DNA of 64,000 bases. Origin: Stemphylium vesicarium. Lineage: Eukaryota > Ascomycota > Dothideomycetes > Pleosporales > Pleosporaceae. The stretch's first letter is position 1; each line of letters opens with the position of its first letter. A model generated the notes under the pieces. The model was not told the DNA's origin. It ran no database searches and was given only the letters and a program-made list of their open reading frames with translations. Positions 32,935-44,116 of the stretch are shown piece by piece. The DNA is taken from the NCBI GenBank assembly GCA_004380135.1, contig QXCR01000045.1:186001-250000 (forward strand), read 5' to 3'. The position numbers were made by a program, and so were the translations under genes.

Positions 32935-34684
32935 TCAACTTGGGCCTGGGGTGAAGTTGATGAAGTCCGTGGGGTCGTTCATGTTGAGGCCTAGATTGGG
33001 GGTAAAGTCGGGGAAGGGGTTCGATTCTCCGGTTGTCATATCTTCGAGTTGCTCGCCGGTATGGCCGCCGTGTGTCAGACAGCCAACACATGCGCAGCCG
33101 TCTCCACATTGACAAGTACCGGAGGCGTCCGAGCAATTTGGCAGGGTCATCTGGTTCCAGAAATACGATGATGGCGAGAGTGTCGGCGTGTCCTCGTCTT
33201 TGCTCTCGCTCGGACTGTTGGCGATCGGTGAACTTACGAGCTCTTCGACCTTTGGCGAGTTTTCGGTGACTATCGGAGTAGATGTTTTGTAGTTGACGTT
33301 GTTTTGGTATTGGCTTGGGGGCATGCTTGGCAGTGATGTCAGGGGCTGTTGCCAATTTTCATGTACGACAGCATTTGGCAGATTGACATTAGGCGGGAAG
33401 CTCATTTGCGTTGGGGTCGCGGCTGACACGCCTTGTTGCATCATGTTGAAGTTTAGACTCTGTCGGGTTTCGGCTCCGTAGCCAGGCTGATGAGGGTACG
33501 TGGGCATGTCATAGAGAGGCGGCATCATCCCGCCAAATCCACCAGTGTATTGGAAGTGCGCCATAACTCTAACATATTCCATCATAGTAGCATTGCTTGG
33601 ATGGGCTGCACATCCGAAACAACTGCATGATTCGCCACAGTGGCAGTTGTGTTCGGGAGCGTGTTGTCCAGCATGGGGAGTAGGAGCGTGCGGCGACATG
33701 GGCGTATTTACAGTAGAGCTCAGTGGCATCGAGTGGGATTGATGGTAGGCTGCCGCGGCATGATTGTAAATTGGTGTGCCCAGGCCAAAGGGGTTCGGCG
33801 CAGGTGATGACGTCTGTGGATGATAATGCGAGTACTGTGGTATCACAACTGGAGGATGCGGAGGATACGGAAAACTCTGTCCGGCGTGCTGATAACCATT
33901 TGAATGACTCTCAGGAAGCGTGTTTGTTTGCTTGCGTGGGCCAGAGCAACAAGATTTCTGTACTGGCAGCTCCAGAGCGGGCTTGGGCTTTTTGCTGCAG
34001 CAACCTCCTTCTTGAACTGGCGACAGAACTGGCTTTGGCTTGCAACAGCTTGAACTGGTGTCGTTCTGCGCAGGAAGCAAGCGTGGAGTCGAGCTTGCGC
34101 TTGAAGGTAGTGAAGCAGCGTTGCTACCACTTGTCTCGGAGGGAGTGTAGGTGATCGAAGAGGTGTCGGTTTCGGCATCCAGGCCAGCTCCAAGAGCTCT
34201 TTCCAGATTGAAAGGATTGACCGCCGCGGATTTCCGTCTACCCTTCGAGATTCGACTGTTCCCAGCGACGGTTGCTGTTGGTGGCCCGCGCTCCGAAGGG
34301 CAAGCGCATTCTGAGGCTTTAGGGATTGTGTAGTTGATGACAACACGCTCACAACTGCAAGATCCAGTAGGATGCGGGCAGCTGCTTAATGGTCGGCCAG
34401 GCTTTCTTACCTCAACCAAAACTCGGTCCCGGTGATCGCATTTGGATGAGCGATGGCCGCGAATGCATGGGCCGCTACATCATGTCAGCATTCCTATGCA
34501 AAGCAAGAATATCCTCAACACCTTCGGCGGGATGAAAGTCTGCAAGATCTTCAAGAGAGCCCTGCACACGCATAGCGAATTGTACGAATGCAGCTGGTAA
34601 GACGGGGAGTTGGTGTCGTAAACGAAAACATCAGGGAACTTACCAGGCGACCTTCTTTCGCTCTCCATTGACTTCGGCCCACAT
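32935..34684 (-). CDS. Copper-fist transcription factor, MAC1/CUF1-like
   Basis: Two exons, 34684-34644 and 34474-32935, with a 169-nt intron (gtaagt...atgtag), give 526 aa. The intron splits codon 14, the first Cys of the fist. The copper fist reads C14-x2-C17-x8-C26-x-H28 (CGPCIRGHRSSKCDH), followed by the minor-groove arm KPGRPLSSC. The C-terminal half has two copper-sensing clusters: CHCGESCSCFGCAAH and CQCGDGCACVGCLTHGGH, the C-x-C-x(3-4)-C-x-C-x2-C-x(2-3)-H type of Mac1 and Cuf1, which activate copper uptake genes when copper is low and are inhibited when Cu(I) fills the clusters. Three extra double-Cys motifs (SCCKPK, GCCSKK, SCCSGP) lie near residues 150-200. A Pro/His/Gln-rich region lies between. 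Confidence 0.9.
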
Positions 34685-36212
34685 GATGCGGGGTTACGGT
34701 GAAGCTGAAGAAACTTGCTCAATCTGCAGCAAGCGACCAGCAGTTACGCCGTGGATCGGAAATCAGAGAGCAAAGATTGCTGGTGGATAAGAACAAACGT
34801 CCAGTCTTACGGTGCACTAAGCACGTGGAAACGGGTTGCAGAGGGGTACAGTGGCGTGTCGCGCGGGATGCGACCGAGGGCCCTGGCTAATCAGAGGACC
34901 CTTGTTGTACAGGAAAGTGGCCAACGGGCTGGATTGCGATCAGCTGTAGGTGCCCGGATGTGAGAAAGTAGACTCGGTACCAGATCTAGCCTGGCCTGTG
35001 TGATCTGTGAAGGGTCCAGCTCCGGGTGGCTAGAAAGTCGATGACCCTGAAAATTGCCGGCGAGTTGCCGCAGCGTCGGCCACAACGATGTATAAGTGCA
35101 AGCGGTGGTTAATGCAGCAGCAGCGATCTTGGGCAGGGAACGGATTCTGGCTGGATCGTATGCACGGCCAACGTCGGACTTGAGTGAGGTAATGGGGCCA
35201 GATCTACCGAGCAAAGAGCAGCGGAATTAGTTAGAGCGCCCGTTCACTGAAAATCCAGCCAACAGGTGTCGTCTGGAGAGGTGATGATTTGCTTGGATGC
35301 AGCGTTGGCCGTGGCATGCGGCAACCGACCCTCAGACCACAGAAGGAATACGCCCCTCGCTTTTTTGCGCTACACGGGTGGGTGACTCGGGAGTCAAGGC
35401 GTCAAGGCGCGGGAGCTCTCTGGTCGGCGCTCAAAGGACTGTCGTGAAGTGGATGGGCGCGAGGTTCGACGAAAGACGAATTAGGCTTAGGGGCTTAGCG
35501 TTGAGCAAGTTTCTTACTAAGACGTCTTAGTTGCTTCACAATAGCAGATATGGCGGGTGTTTGCGGGAAACGAAAGTCGAAAAAACGTCGCAGGGCTGTT
35601 TTGCAAACAGCAAAGAGGCAATAGGCAGATATTTTGAGGGGTTTGGAAAATGTGATCAGAGCGAGCGTGACCGAGAGAGTAGTAGTACCTACTGCGGCGG
35701 TATCAGACGCAGGGCCGAGGAAACGACGCTGCCGCTGCCGGGTATAAGATTGGGGCGTGGGGAGGGTGCGCCGGACACATCCTTGCGCCTGCCTTAATCA
35801 TGTGAGAGTGAGTACCGCGATGTTTGTGCGAGTGCGCGACTGGTGCGCCGGATATACTCGAGCTGTTCCTCCTTCGCCTGCGCCTGCGAGCATGGTTGCG
35901 CCGATATCTCCACGCTACTCGAATCGATCCAAACTTACCGTAGAACTGGTGTAATGCTGAGCGCTACAGCCGCGTAACAGCCCAGCAGCTCCTGCTGGCG
36001 ATACGCGCATGGTGTAGTGTACTTGGGGATGTCCTCTCTCGATGACGATGACTGTCTGCTGTTCAAGACGATGGATTTCCAGAAAGCTGCCCGAATAGGT
36101 AAAGCGGTGGCTGGTGCCGCACGTGCTCTCTCTTTTGTGGCTGATCCATTTGGATTACCCGAATTTCAACGCTCAGCCAAGACATTCACTTCGTCAACTA
36201 TTCTTTTTCGCC
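34685..36212. other. Divergent intergenic region, 1.5 kb
   Basis: Lies between the copper-fist gene (minus) and the EFM7-like gene (plus). No convincing coding frame. It contains the 14-base palindrome listed separately and several short TTAG-rich words near 35490-35530. Confidence 0.5.
35517..35530. promoter_or_regulatory. 14-base perfect palindrome with a GACGTC core
   Basis: CTAAGACGTCTTAG is its own reverse complement. The GACGTC core resembles bZIP sites, but occupancy by any factor is only conjecture. Confidence 0.35.
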
Positions 36213-37210
36213 ATGCCCTCAGAAGCCGGAGACGAGAGCTTGGATCTCTTCCAGGAGCCTGCTGATTATTATCAGCCAGAGAAGCAGGCAACCTTTGCGT
36301 CCCATCAGTTGCTTCTCGGCAAGGAACTCACTGTCCGGTTGGTGGGCCACAACCCATTGTGGGTAAGACTTCATTCAAACACCGAAATACCGAAATAGAT
36401 TATTGGGGTCTCTATTCGTTATCAGCACCAAATTTCGGGATTCTTCGGGGCTTCTTGATTCCGCCGAGTTCCCCTACGACTGCCCTGACTTACTGACGCA
36501 TCCAGGGTCATCATCTATGGAACGCGGGGCGGACCATCTCCACATTCCTTGAGGAACATGCAGATGAGCTCGTGAAAGACAAGACAGTGTTAGAGCTTGG
36601 CGCCGGAGCCGGCCTTCCTAGTCTTGTTTGTGCTTTTAAAAGTGCCGCCCAAACGGTGGTCACAGATTACCCTGACGCCGACTTGATCGAAAACTTGCGG
36701 TACAACATTGATCATTGCGAGTTGATATCCAAGCCGCCAAATATTGTAGCCGAGGTTTGTAGCCTCCTTCGGCATTTGCGCATGTCACTCATACGCGAAT
36801 AGGGATATCTATGGGGCGCGCCTACAGAAGATCTGACAAAGCACCTGGATAAGCAGTCAGGCTTTGACGTTCTCATTTTGGCCGATCTTCTCTTCAACCA
36901 CTCGGAGCATGCCAAACTCATAAAGAGTGTAGAGTTGACACTGAAGAAGTCGCCGAGTTCCCGAGCCTACGTATTCTTCTCTCCATACCGTCCATGGTTG
37001 TATGAAAAAGATCTAGCCTTCTTTGACCTGGCAAAAGAGGCGGGTTTCACCGTCACTAAGATGTTCGAAAAGGTCATGGAAAAGGTCATGTTTGAGGAAG
37101 ACCCAGGGGTGAGTCACTTCAACCGCGCATTTCCCGACGTCACTGACCGTAACTAGGATGAGTTGCTTCGCCGTACTGTTTTCGGCTATGAGCTAAAATG
37201 GGCGTCTTGA
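36213..37210 (+). CDS. EFM7: EFM7/NNT1-like protein N-methyltransferase
   Basis: Four exons, 36213-36362, 36506-36754, 36803-37108 and 37157-37210, all phase 0, give 252 aa. Introns are 143, 48 and 48 nt. It is a class I SAM-dependent methyltransferase of the Nnt1 group: GHHLWNAGRTISTFLEEHAD before motif I, motif I LELGAGAGLPS at 79-89, acidic post-I DYPDADLIENLRYNI, WGAP, then DVLILADLLFNHSEHAKLI and FFSPYRPWLYEKDLAFF. Yeast Efm7 methylates the N-terminal Gly and Lys3 of elongation factor eEF1A. Start choice: MPSEAGDESLDLFQEP begins directly before the conserved PADYYQPE stretch. Confidence 0.88.
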
Positions 37211-37666
37211 TCTAGTTCCATCAGTCATTTCTGTCGGACTCATGTCACGGGTTCCAGCGCAATCGCCACGACTGACTGTAGCTACCATTTCTCACGGCTC
37301 TAGGTAAGTCAAACCACGCCACAGAAAGCTGCAACCGCATTGCAAATGAAAGAACTTGGACTAGATCTTCCGGCTATCCGCTCGCGTTGTAATTCTTATG
37401 CAGCAGTCACTGCACCCCCTCGGTAGACATATCTTTCATCTGGCATCTTGGCACTGCATTGTCGTTTCACCCTTCACAATTTTCAGCAACATGTATATCG
37501 AAGATTCCTTCTGATATCTTCTCTTCTCACTTTGCAAGACATCACTTTCCTCATCTTAAACGTCAGTGATACCGTCAAGCAAGACAACAAAGTTTCTACT
37601 GCAGCAGGTATTCTCCAAAGCGACGTGAGACATACCCACAATATGTTCAACTGCCTGTATCTCCAG

Positions 37667-38117
37667 AACAGTCTCACCTCGTTCAATCAGCGAAGAAGTT
37701 GAGATTTACCGTAACTTGCCGCGTGATGCTCCATTAGTCGTTGCGCTATGCGCGCACCTCAAGCTTCGTCTCTATAAAGAGCCGGTCGATGAAATTGAAG
37801 TTGAAAGCATATGGGCCCTTCATTCTCCGGCTTGGATTGATCTAATGCTATACAATATTGCCAAGTTCGATGTCTTCGACACGCAGCCTACTGGTGGTTA
37901 AATTGAGCATTTCATTCGGACCGAGATGGCGCAGTTGCACGATCGAGCTACTGCGCGAATGGAAGAAATGTGGTTGCGCAATGAGCAGATTGTCCGTGAT
38001 GAAGCACGTGCGTATGGAAGTTGTGGTGTTCTTGGTCGCGCTGTTGGTGCTTGCAGGGGGAGAACGAGGGATTTGCAGAGGAGGAAGGAGTTATTTCCCC
38101 TAATTATGAATATTTGA
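37667..38117 (+). pseudogene. Hypothetical gene with one in-frame stop
   Basis: The frame reads SEEVEIYRNLPRDAPLVVAL through IAKFDVFDTQPTGG, meets a TAA at 37899-37901, and continues in the same frame with IEHFIRTEMAQLHDRATARM to a stop at 38117. Both halves look coding, with a balanced composition and an amphipathic helix. An upstream 5' exon ending before gtgaga at 37625 and an acceptor ending at 37666 would fit in phase. A 34-41 nt intron around the stop would be unusually short. Either the gene is broken or the model is incomplete. No family recognised. Confidence 0.35.
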
Positions 38118-38375
38118 GTGCATTTTTGCGACGCCTGGTGTTTTGGATGAGTCAGTCTTTTTAAGACATCTTGCGGGGTATGCCGGAGATGTCTGAGAAT
38201 GTTACCGCCACGAAACTTTGCGGCGCAATGGTTAGCTTGGAATGTTAATGATGATTATTGTTCATTACGCTGTGCCTGTGTTGTTGTGTGACTGTGTATG
38301 CTCCTCGTCCTAACAACATGCCAGCCTACAGCTTCTTGACATTGTGTGTCTCAATCTCATCCCTGTTTCTCCACA

Positions 38376-39269
38376 ATGCCATGGCTAAACTTCGCATTCC
38401 AGAGACGTGGTTTTGAGTCCAGATCTTCCAATAGAGGAAGCACGCATGCTTCCACTCCATCATTACTTATATTAATGAAGCCTTTTACAAGAATAGCCGC
38501 GGGGGCCTCTCAGATGACACCGACAGCCTCTGGTAGCGAGGTAGGATTTCGCTGCCCTATCGATCTGACTCCCGAATCCTCTGCTCCATCTTCTCCCATC
38601 TTTGAGATTTTTAATTGGGGTGGTTCACCTGAGGAAAAACTAGACTTGGTGGAAGACATACATTTACTTATCCAGACGTCACCATCAGCGCCCACACAGG
38701 AACCCATTAGCGTATTAGCCAAAGGTGAAACCCAGATTCTAAGTTATCTGAATTCTTTCCCTGCTACCATTGCAGACGTTGAACACTTGGTACCATCTTT
38801 GCTCGCAAACCGCGCCGTTATGTGTGGGTTAGCGACAAATATTGGCTACTACTGGGTTCACGGTCGCATCTCTCCTTCCTCTCTAGATGCTATTCTCATT
38901 CATGTTCTTACTGCCGGCGATCCAAAGCACAGCCTCTTTGAGCTGACCAAGTATCAGATCGCATACTACGAGCGTCAAATCTACCAGGCTGGCTTCACTC
39001 ACGAGCGCTCTTCAAAGCATCAGCGCTTAGGCCAAGGAAGTTACGCAAAGACGTATGGGAAGAAGAAGGGTCCGAGCGATGAAGAAAGCTTCGTCCAGTT
39101 CATGGGGTCGAAAGTGTGCTGCAACGTACCTGCCAGGTCGTCTTCTCGGGCTAGCGACATCACTTGTATGGAGATGCAACATTCTCCAGCGCAGGTATCG
39201 AGAATGAGTGAGAGGTTGATGATGACTTCCATCTCAGGCTCTACTATTAATGCGACTAAGGATTGGTGA
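38376..39269 (+). CDS. Orphan hypothetical protein
   Basis: An open frame of 297 aa from the ATG at 38376; other starts lie at MKPFTRIAAG and MTPTASGSEV. Residues 30-80 are Ser/Pro/Thr-rich. The centre (EEKLDLVEDIHLLIQTSP, ILSYLNSFPATIADVEHLVP, SSLDAILIHVLTAGDPKHSL) is predicted helical by its Leu/Ile spacing, and the last 70 residues are Lys/Ser-rich. No domain is recognised. It lies in a stretch where several orphan frames cluster, so it may be lineage-specific. Introns could have been missed at the 5' end. Confidence 0.5.
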   Translation: MPWLNFAFQRRGFESRSSNRGSTHASTPSLLILMKPFTRIAAGASQMTPTASGSEVGFRCPIDLTPESSAPSSPIFEIFNWGGSPEEKLDLVEDIHLLIQTSPSAPTQEPISVLAKGETQILSYLNSFPATIADVEHLVPSLLANRAVMCGLATNIGYYWVHGRISPSSLDAILIHVLTAGDPKHSLFELTKYQIAYYERQIYQAGFTHERSSKHQRLGQGSYAKTYGKKKGPSDEESFVQFMGSKVCCNVPARSSSRASDITCMEMQHSPAQVSRMSERLMMTSISGSTINATKDW

Positions 39270-39700
39270 ACGCCTTCGGATCTGGAGACTTCTCGCGGAC
39301 GCGTCTTCGCAACAGGCCGGGGCTGACTGACGAGAAGAGACCAAAGGTTCGTCTGCCGCGAGATGACAGGGGATTGGTACTTTAAACGCCAGATTATTGG
39401 CGTAGTTGTCTCGTTGAGTTTTTAATCAATTCGATATCTTTTTCCGCTATGATCAGCAATTCGCAGCCTTGAATACAATCTGACGTGTAAAGCTCATTGG
39501 TGTTGAGGTGTTGCCCGCAAGTGCATCGTGCATCCCGTGGCAAGACGCTAGCGGTAATCGGCTTAGCGCGATCGAGGGCAGCTTATCCATTGCCGAGGTC
39601 CCTCGACCATCACGACTCCTCTAACGCCGACCATGGTGCCATACGAACCGCCATGATATCTTCCTAGCGAAGCTTCACGCTCTTCACTACAATCGTAAAC
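39270..39700. other. Intergenic, no feature seen
   Basis: About 430 bases between the orphan gene and the HAD-like gene. No coding or RNA signal. Confidence 0.5.
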
Positions 39701-40641
39701 ATGGCATCCTCGTCTAAACCGCCAAAGGCGATCCTCTTCGATATCGGTGGGGTAGTTGTAAGTGCACCACGGACAACCGCCCTCTACAACGGCGGGGCAC
39801 GTCTCTACCGGTAATGGCTGACCCGATCTTCTCAATTTAGGTCATAAGCCCCTTCCAGGCGATCCTCGACTACGAAATCGAAAATAAGATACCGATCGGC
39901 TACATCAACTTCGCGATCCAGAAGGGCCCCCACGACACGGGCGCATGGCAGCTCATTGAGCGCGGCGAAGTCGAGCTTAATGATGACTGGTTCGCATCGT
40001 TCAAGCATCAGCTTTCGCGACCGGAAGTCTGGTCTGAATACCTGCAAAAGCTAACGCAACATGAAAGCGTAGGGGGCGGCCAGGCCATCGCTGGAGGGAA
40101 GCCGACGGTACCACAAATCGATGCGAAGAAGCTCTTCTGGCGCATGATGAAGATCAGTCGCGCGCCAGACCCATATATGTATCCTGCATTGAGGAAGCTG
40201 GGCGAGAGCGGGAAATTCGTCCTAGGCGCGTTTAGCAACAATGTCACCTTCCCCACTGGCATCCTCGACGATGAAGGCAACCTCTTCACGAAGGAACTTG
40301 TCCACCCACCCGCGCCTAATCCCTACGCAAACGACTCTGGAGATATCACAAAGTGTTTCGACATTTTCCTTGGCTCAGCTGCAGTAGGGGTACGGAAGCC
40401 CGACCCAGAGGCTTACAAGCTGGCTGTGAGAGAGATGGACAAGATTGCCAAGAAGAGAGGAATGGGCGAAGTGACGGCGGGCGATACGCTATTTCTGGAT
40501 GACATCGGCATCAACCTCAAATTTGCAAAGAAGACGGGACTGCGGACTATCAAAGTCAATCTGGGCAAGACAAAGGACGCTGTGAAGGAGCTGGAAGAGG
40601 CGGCTGCTATACCATTATTGGATGAGAAAGCGAAGCTGTAA
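39701..40641 (+). CDS. HAD-like phosphatase (ACAD10/EPHX2 N-domain type)
   Basis: Two exons, 39701-39757 and 39841-40641, with an 83-nt intron (gtaagt...atttag), give 285 aa. HAD motifs: motif I ILFDIGGVVV (residues 11-20), motif II SNNVTFP, motif III Lys in GVRKPDPEAY, motif IV DTLFLDDIGINL. A helical cap lies between motifs I and II, so this is a C1-cap enzyme. Motif I has Gly where most HAD phosphatases have the second catalytic Asp (DxG rather than DxD), as in YihX-like members. The intron falls directly after motif I. The closest known architecture is the hydrolase domain fused in ACAD10 or soluble epoxide hydrolase, here alone. The substrate is unknown. Confidence 0.82.
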
Positions 40642-42665
40642 GAATTGATCAGTCGCGTTCCATCGTCAAATTCACTACTTCTTTACTTTCCTGCGCACCT
40701 TCCGCACCTCCCCTTACTCAAGCCATCACCGTTGCGTTACTGGCCAAACGCTATATCTTTTGATATCCCTCTTTCTCCGTATCCCTTATCAGAAGCGTCA
40801 GGGCGTCCCATCGGGTCTCTTTACCGCGGCGTTCAACCAAAAGGTGGTCCCATGGGATACGCTGCCCACCCTTCGTCCGACTGACGATGCTGGCATGGAA
40901 CCACTTGGTTTTCGTTTCTTCATCCTCGTGAGTCCCCAAGATGACAATAGGGCCTTTGGCTGGGCTGTAGACTGAAGTGACGAGCGCTGTTAAATTTGAT
41001 ATTAGTGAGACATTTCGGGTATGCAGAAAAGAAAGGGCAGGTGGGGAGAAGTGGCGTACTCGAAAGATAGGTCATGGCCGCATTAACTTCGGAGATCTTA
41101 AGAGCTTTATCCTCATGACTCATGATGGGACGTTGTTCTTTGGTATCGATGGCCTAAAGGAATTTTAGGAGATCCTCGTTCAAAGACTGGGTTGGGACTT
41201 ATGTGCCGAATACGTTGCTTGCTGAACATGCTTGCGGATGGCACTCACGCAGCTGATCCTCTCAGTTGTTGAGCAAGTTGTCATTGTTCATGCACAAGCA
41301 AACGTTTGATTAACTTCTTTCCCTAAGATGGGGATTATGCCATCGATACCGGAGTGACGGGACTATTGATACCCCAGATGAGAACAACCAGGAAAGACAG
41401 AGCCCGCTTAGACAACGAGACGTTAACGTTCCGCATACGCCAAGAAAGGCAATCGAAAAGCACACGCGCCCACCCTTAGGACCCGAACGCTACCCCTCTC
41501 GAGCCCTCCTTCGCCGCTTTCCTGGCATGATGCCCATCATTTAGCATCATCCTTCCAATCTCTATCTCCACTACTTCTAGTAGTTTTCCCAAGACTTCCT
41601 TTCTGCTATGTCCTACTTCTGGTCCCATCTCCAGAGCCCGGGTGCCACCTTTCCCGATACTGTAAAGCGAGGCGCAGAAAGTGTGGGAGGATTTCGGTGA
41701 AGATCTAGCTGAGGAAGAAGAGCTGTCTTTTGGTGGTGGATGGCGTCCGAGGATACAGGTAGGTGATTTGAGGGGGGAGAGGATCCATGATTGCGCTGAG
41801 GCGGAGGTTAGCGCAATGAATGTTCTGGAAAATGAGGAAAGAGTGGATACGAAGAAACCTACTTTCGATCAAATCGATTAGATACCGGATTTCTGTTTCG
41901 TTTTCCCCGCGTAGATTGGGAAGCGGTTCTCGTGGACGGCCGAGGCGCTCCGGTATGGCTGTGGATAGTGGATCCATGGTGATGGCGCATCTGACCTGCG
42001 GTAAGTTGTCTTGCGAGTACTTACTTTTAAGAACACGATGCTCGAAACACCGGTGAAGATAAGGCGTCAGCTGCGGCATGTGGAGAATGTTTGTCCTGGT
42101 TGTACGACAAGGCGGGATGACGTCGTTATGGGAGTACCTGGAGCAAACTCAGTACAGCGGGAGAAAAGCAGCAATTGTATAGGAAGATCTAAAGGCTTGC
42201 GTAACACGGTGAGTTCCAGTTGGGTTCTGATTTTGGGACCTTGGAAGCACGACTCTACCCCATGGACATCTCTGGAGTTTGCTTGCAGACACCATTCTAT
42301 TCAAAGGGTCTGACAGAAAAGGAAGGGTGTTGCGCGCCTCTCACGCGCTTGTTCTTCACTACTCAAGTATCTCCTGACCTCATACCGGACTTTCTCGCTA
42401 GGAATGTTAAAGATGATCGGTCTTGCGTTAGAACCTCCCATCGATCCAGCCAACTGTCATTTGGCGCTATTTTGACCCACTGCCACATCATCTCTTGTAA
42501 CTGCGTGAGCAGTGTCGGGTTGGAGGCTGCGGATCAACTATTGTATTGCTATCTGTTGTCGTGTTGTGATGTTTGTGTACAGGAGCTCTCAGCTCAGAGG
42601 TAAGCGCACTTGCCCACCAGGCAGTGCCTGCTACAATAGAATATCATGTGACTCTAGTCACGTGG
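40642..42665. other. 2-kb stretch without a supported gene
   Basis: Several short open frames overlap on both strands around 41680-42080; on the minus strand one contains MDPLSTAIPERLGR and MDPLPPQITYL, but no complete model can be built. No RNA gene. Confidence 0.4.
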
Positions 42666-43046
42666 TTACATCTCTTCTTCCACCCTGTCACAAGATTTCA
42701 TTCTCCCTTTCCGCACTGTCCGCCTCCGTTCCCGGTCTTCACTTGATGTCCTTCCGATAATGCTAGCGCGATACGGTGAGGTAGCCTCTTCACCCCGGGA
42801 TACAATCACGATTGGGTTGGTCGTTGGAGGAAAGAACTTATCGGCAAATGACTGTATGTGAAGGCCGGTACGGAATTCTGAGCCGGTGACCCAACTCGTG
42901 GGGCTATAAACTCTAATGACATGTTCGATATGATGGAGTACAGCAAATGGGATTGATGGTGCGGGATACTGAGAAGGGAGAGAATATATAGGGAAAGTGA
43001 TGGAAACAAACTTGATTGCTCCAGAGGAGAGCAAATTGCATGCCAT
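42666..43046 (-). CDS. Possible small hypothetical protein
   Basis: A 126-aa frame from the ATG at 43046. The middle reads like folded protein (VLHHIEHVIRVYSPTSWV, GLHIQSFADKFFPPTTNP), the end is basic (RTSSEDRERRRTVRKGRMK). A second minus-strand frame overlaps it from 43135, so the choice of frame is uncertain. No family recognised. Confidence 0.3.
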   Translation of the reverse strand: MACNLLSSGAIKFVSITFPIYSLPSQYPAPSIPFAVLHHIEHVIRVYSPTSWVTGSEFRTGLHIQSFADKFFPPTTNPIVIVSRGEEATSPYRASIIGRTSSEDRERRRTVRKGRMKSCDRVEEEM

Positions 43047-43444
43047 ATTTCCCCAAATTCCTCATTAGATGGCAGAAGTGCCCTAGGAGCTGGATGAGAG
43101 TGGCTGATAGTCGAAATAGTCATGGCTAAAAGCATTCACCAGCTCCGACGTCACTGCTATACCGCGACCTGCGATGCGAGCAGAGCAATTCTGTGGGCGG
43201 ACGCAAACGCGCAACAACGCGAGACCTTTTCTAGACCCTGACCTCTCTCCAGATTATTGAACGCGCGCTCTCAATCTGCAATTGTCGGGCAGTTTCTCAT
43301 TGCATCACGACTTCTGCGCTCGACTGCTACTCGCGGAGACTCGATCACAACTTCACAATTCCTGCTCGCTACTGTCACTTCATCAGTAAGTGACATCACC
43401 GCGCTCAGCTGACAACATTGCTGATGTGAATACCAGGGTACATC
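43047..43444. other. Intergenic, no feature seen
   Basis: About 400 bases before the coiled-coil gene. The leader may be spliced: gtaagt at 43387 and caccaggg/taccag near 43435 fit a small 5' intron. Confidence 0.4.
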
Positions 43445-43948
43445 ATGTTCAACGATCCCGTCTCTCGCGCGATCGATGAAGCGCTATCAAATCACTCGAG
43501 CGACGACGACATCATCCCCATCACTCGCCGGACGCAGCGTGTTCACCAAGTCGTCGCCCGCAACATCGAGGACGAGGTGGAAGTAGTCAACATGGAAAAT
43601 CGCAGATTAAGGTCCCGGCTTGACGGTGAGCTGGCAAAGACAAGGTCGACAGATAGGAAGTTGAAGAGAGCAAACAGGGAAGTTGCCATCTACAAGAGGA
43701 GCATCAGCATGCTATCGACGCAGCGAGACCGCCATGAGAAGAAGACAGTGGCGACGGAGAAAAAGCTGGGGGAGAGGGAGTCGGAGATTTGGGACCTTCA
43801 ACGGCAGCTTGCGGAGTTTCAGCTGAAAGAAGATCTGGCGCAAAAAGCTGCCGAGTCGAGCATCGTGAAGCACAAGCGAGAGGGGTTTCCCTTGTTCTTC
43901 GAAAATGATCGGGTCGGTAGCGCCATATCTTCGGAGGCTGAGAAGTAG
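43445..43948 (+). CDS. Coiled-coil orphan protein ending at an early stop
   Basis: 167 aa from the ATG at 43445. Residues 45-140 form a strong coiled coil (NMENRRLRSRLDGELAK, KLGERESEIWDLQRQLAEF). The frame stops at TAG 43946-43948, but the same frame stays open and coding-like for 55 more codons to a TAA at 44114-44116, ending in a basic nuclear-type tail (KPYKKARTRRNRGRAK). No intron with matching phase removes the stop. So the full gene may be 43445-44116 with a nonsense mutation, or the short form may be normal. Confidence 0.55.
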   Translation: MFNDPVSRAIDEALSNHSSDDDIIPITRRTQRVHQVVARNIEDEVEVVNMENRRLRSRLDGELAKTRSTDRKLKRANREVAIYKRSISMLSTQRDRHEKKTVATEKKLGERESEIWDLQRQLAEFQLKEDLAQKAAESSIVKHKREGFPLFFENDRVGSAISSEAEK

Positions 43949-44116
43949 AGTACGGCTGGTCATCAATCTAGGCCTAGCCATAGGTTCTTGGAGCATTTGG
44001 TGATTGGAAGGCCGAAGCCGAAGTCTGCCGTGGAAGAGACTGCTGTCGAGCATCTAGAGGTACCGAAGCCGTATAAGAAGGCGAGGACCCGTCGCAACCG
44101 CGGTCGCGCAAAGTAA

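Noticed and set aside
41608..41881. Plus-strand ATG followed by an acidic frame (VWEDFGEDLAEEEEL)
   Set aside because: Joining the ATG to the acidic frame needs a 35-nt intron in the wrong phase; the minus strand is equally open.
42220..42603. Plus-strand 127-codon Cys-rich frame
   Set aside because: The Cys codons come from a TG-rich stretch, there is no signal peptide, and no conserved spacing is seen.
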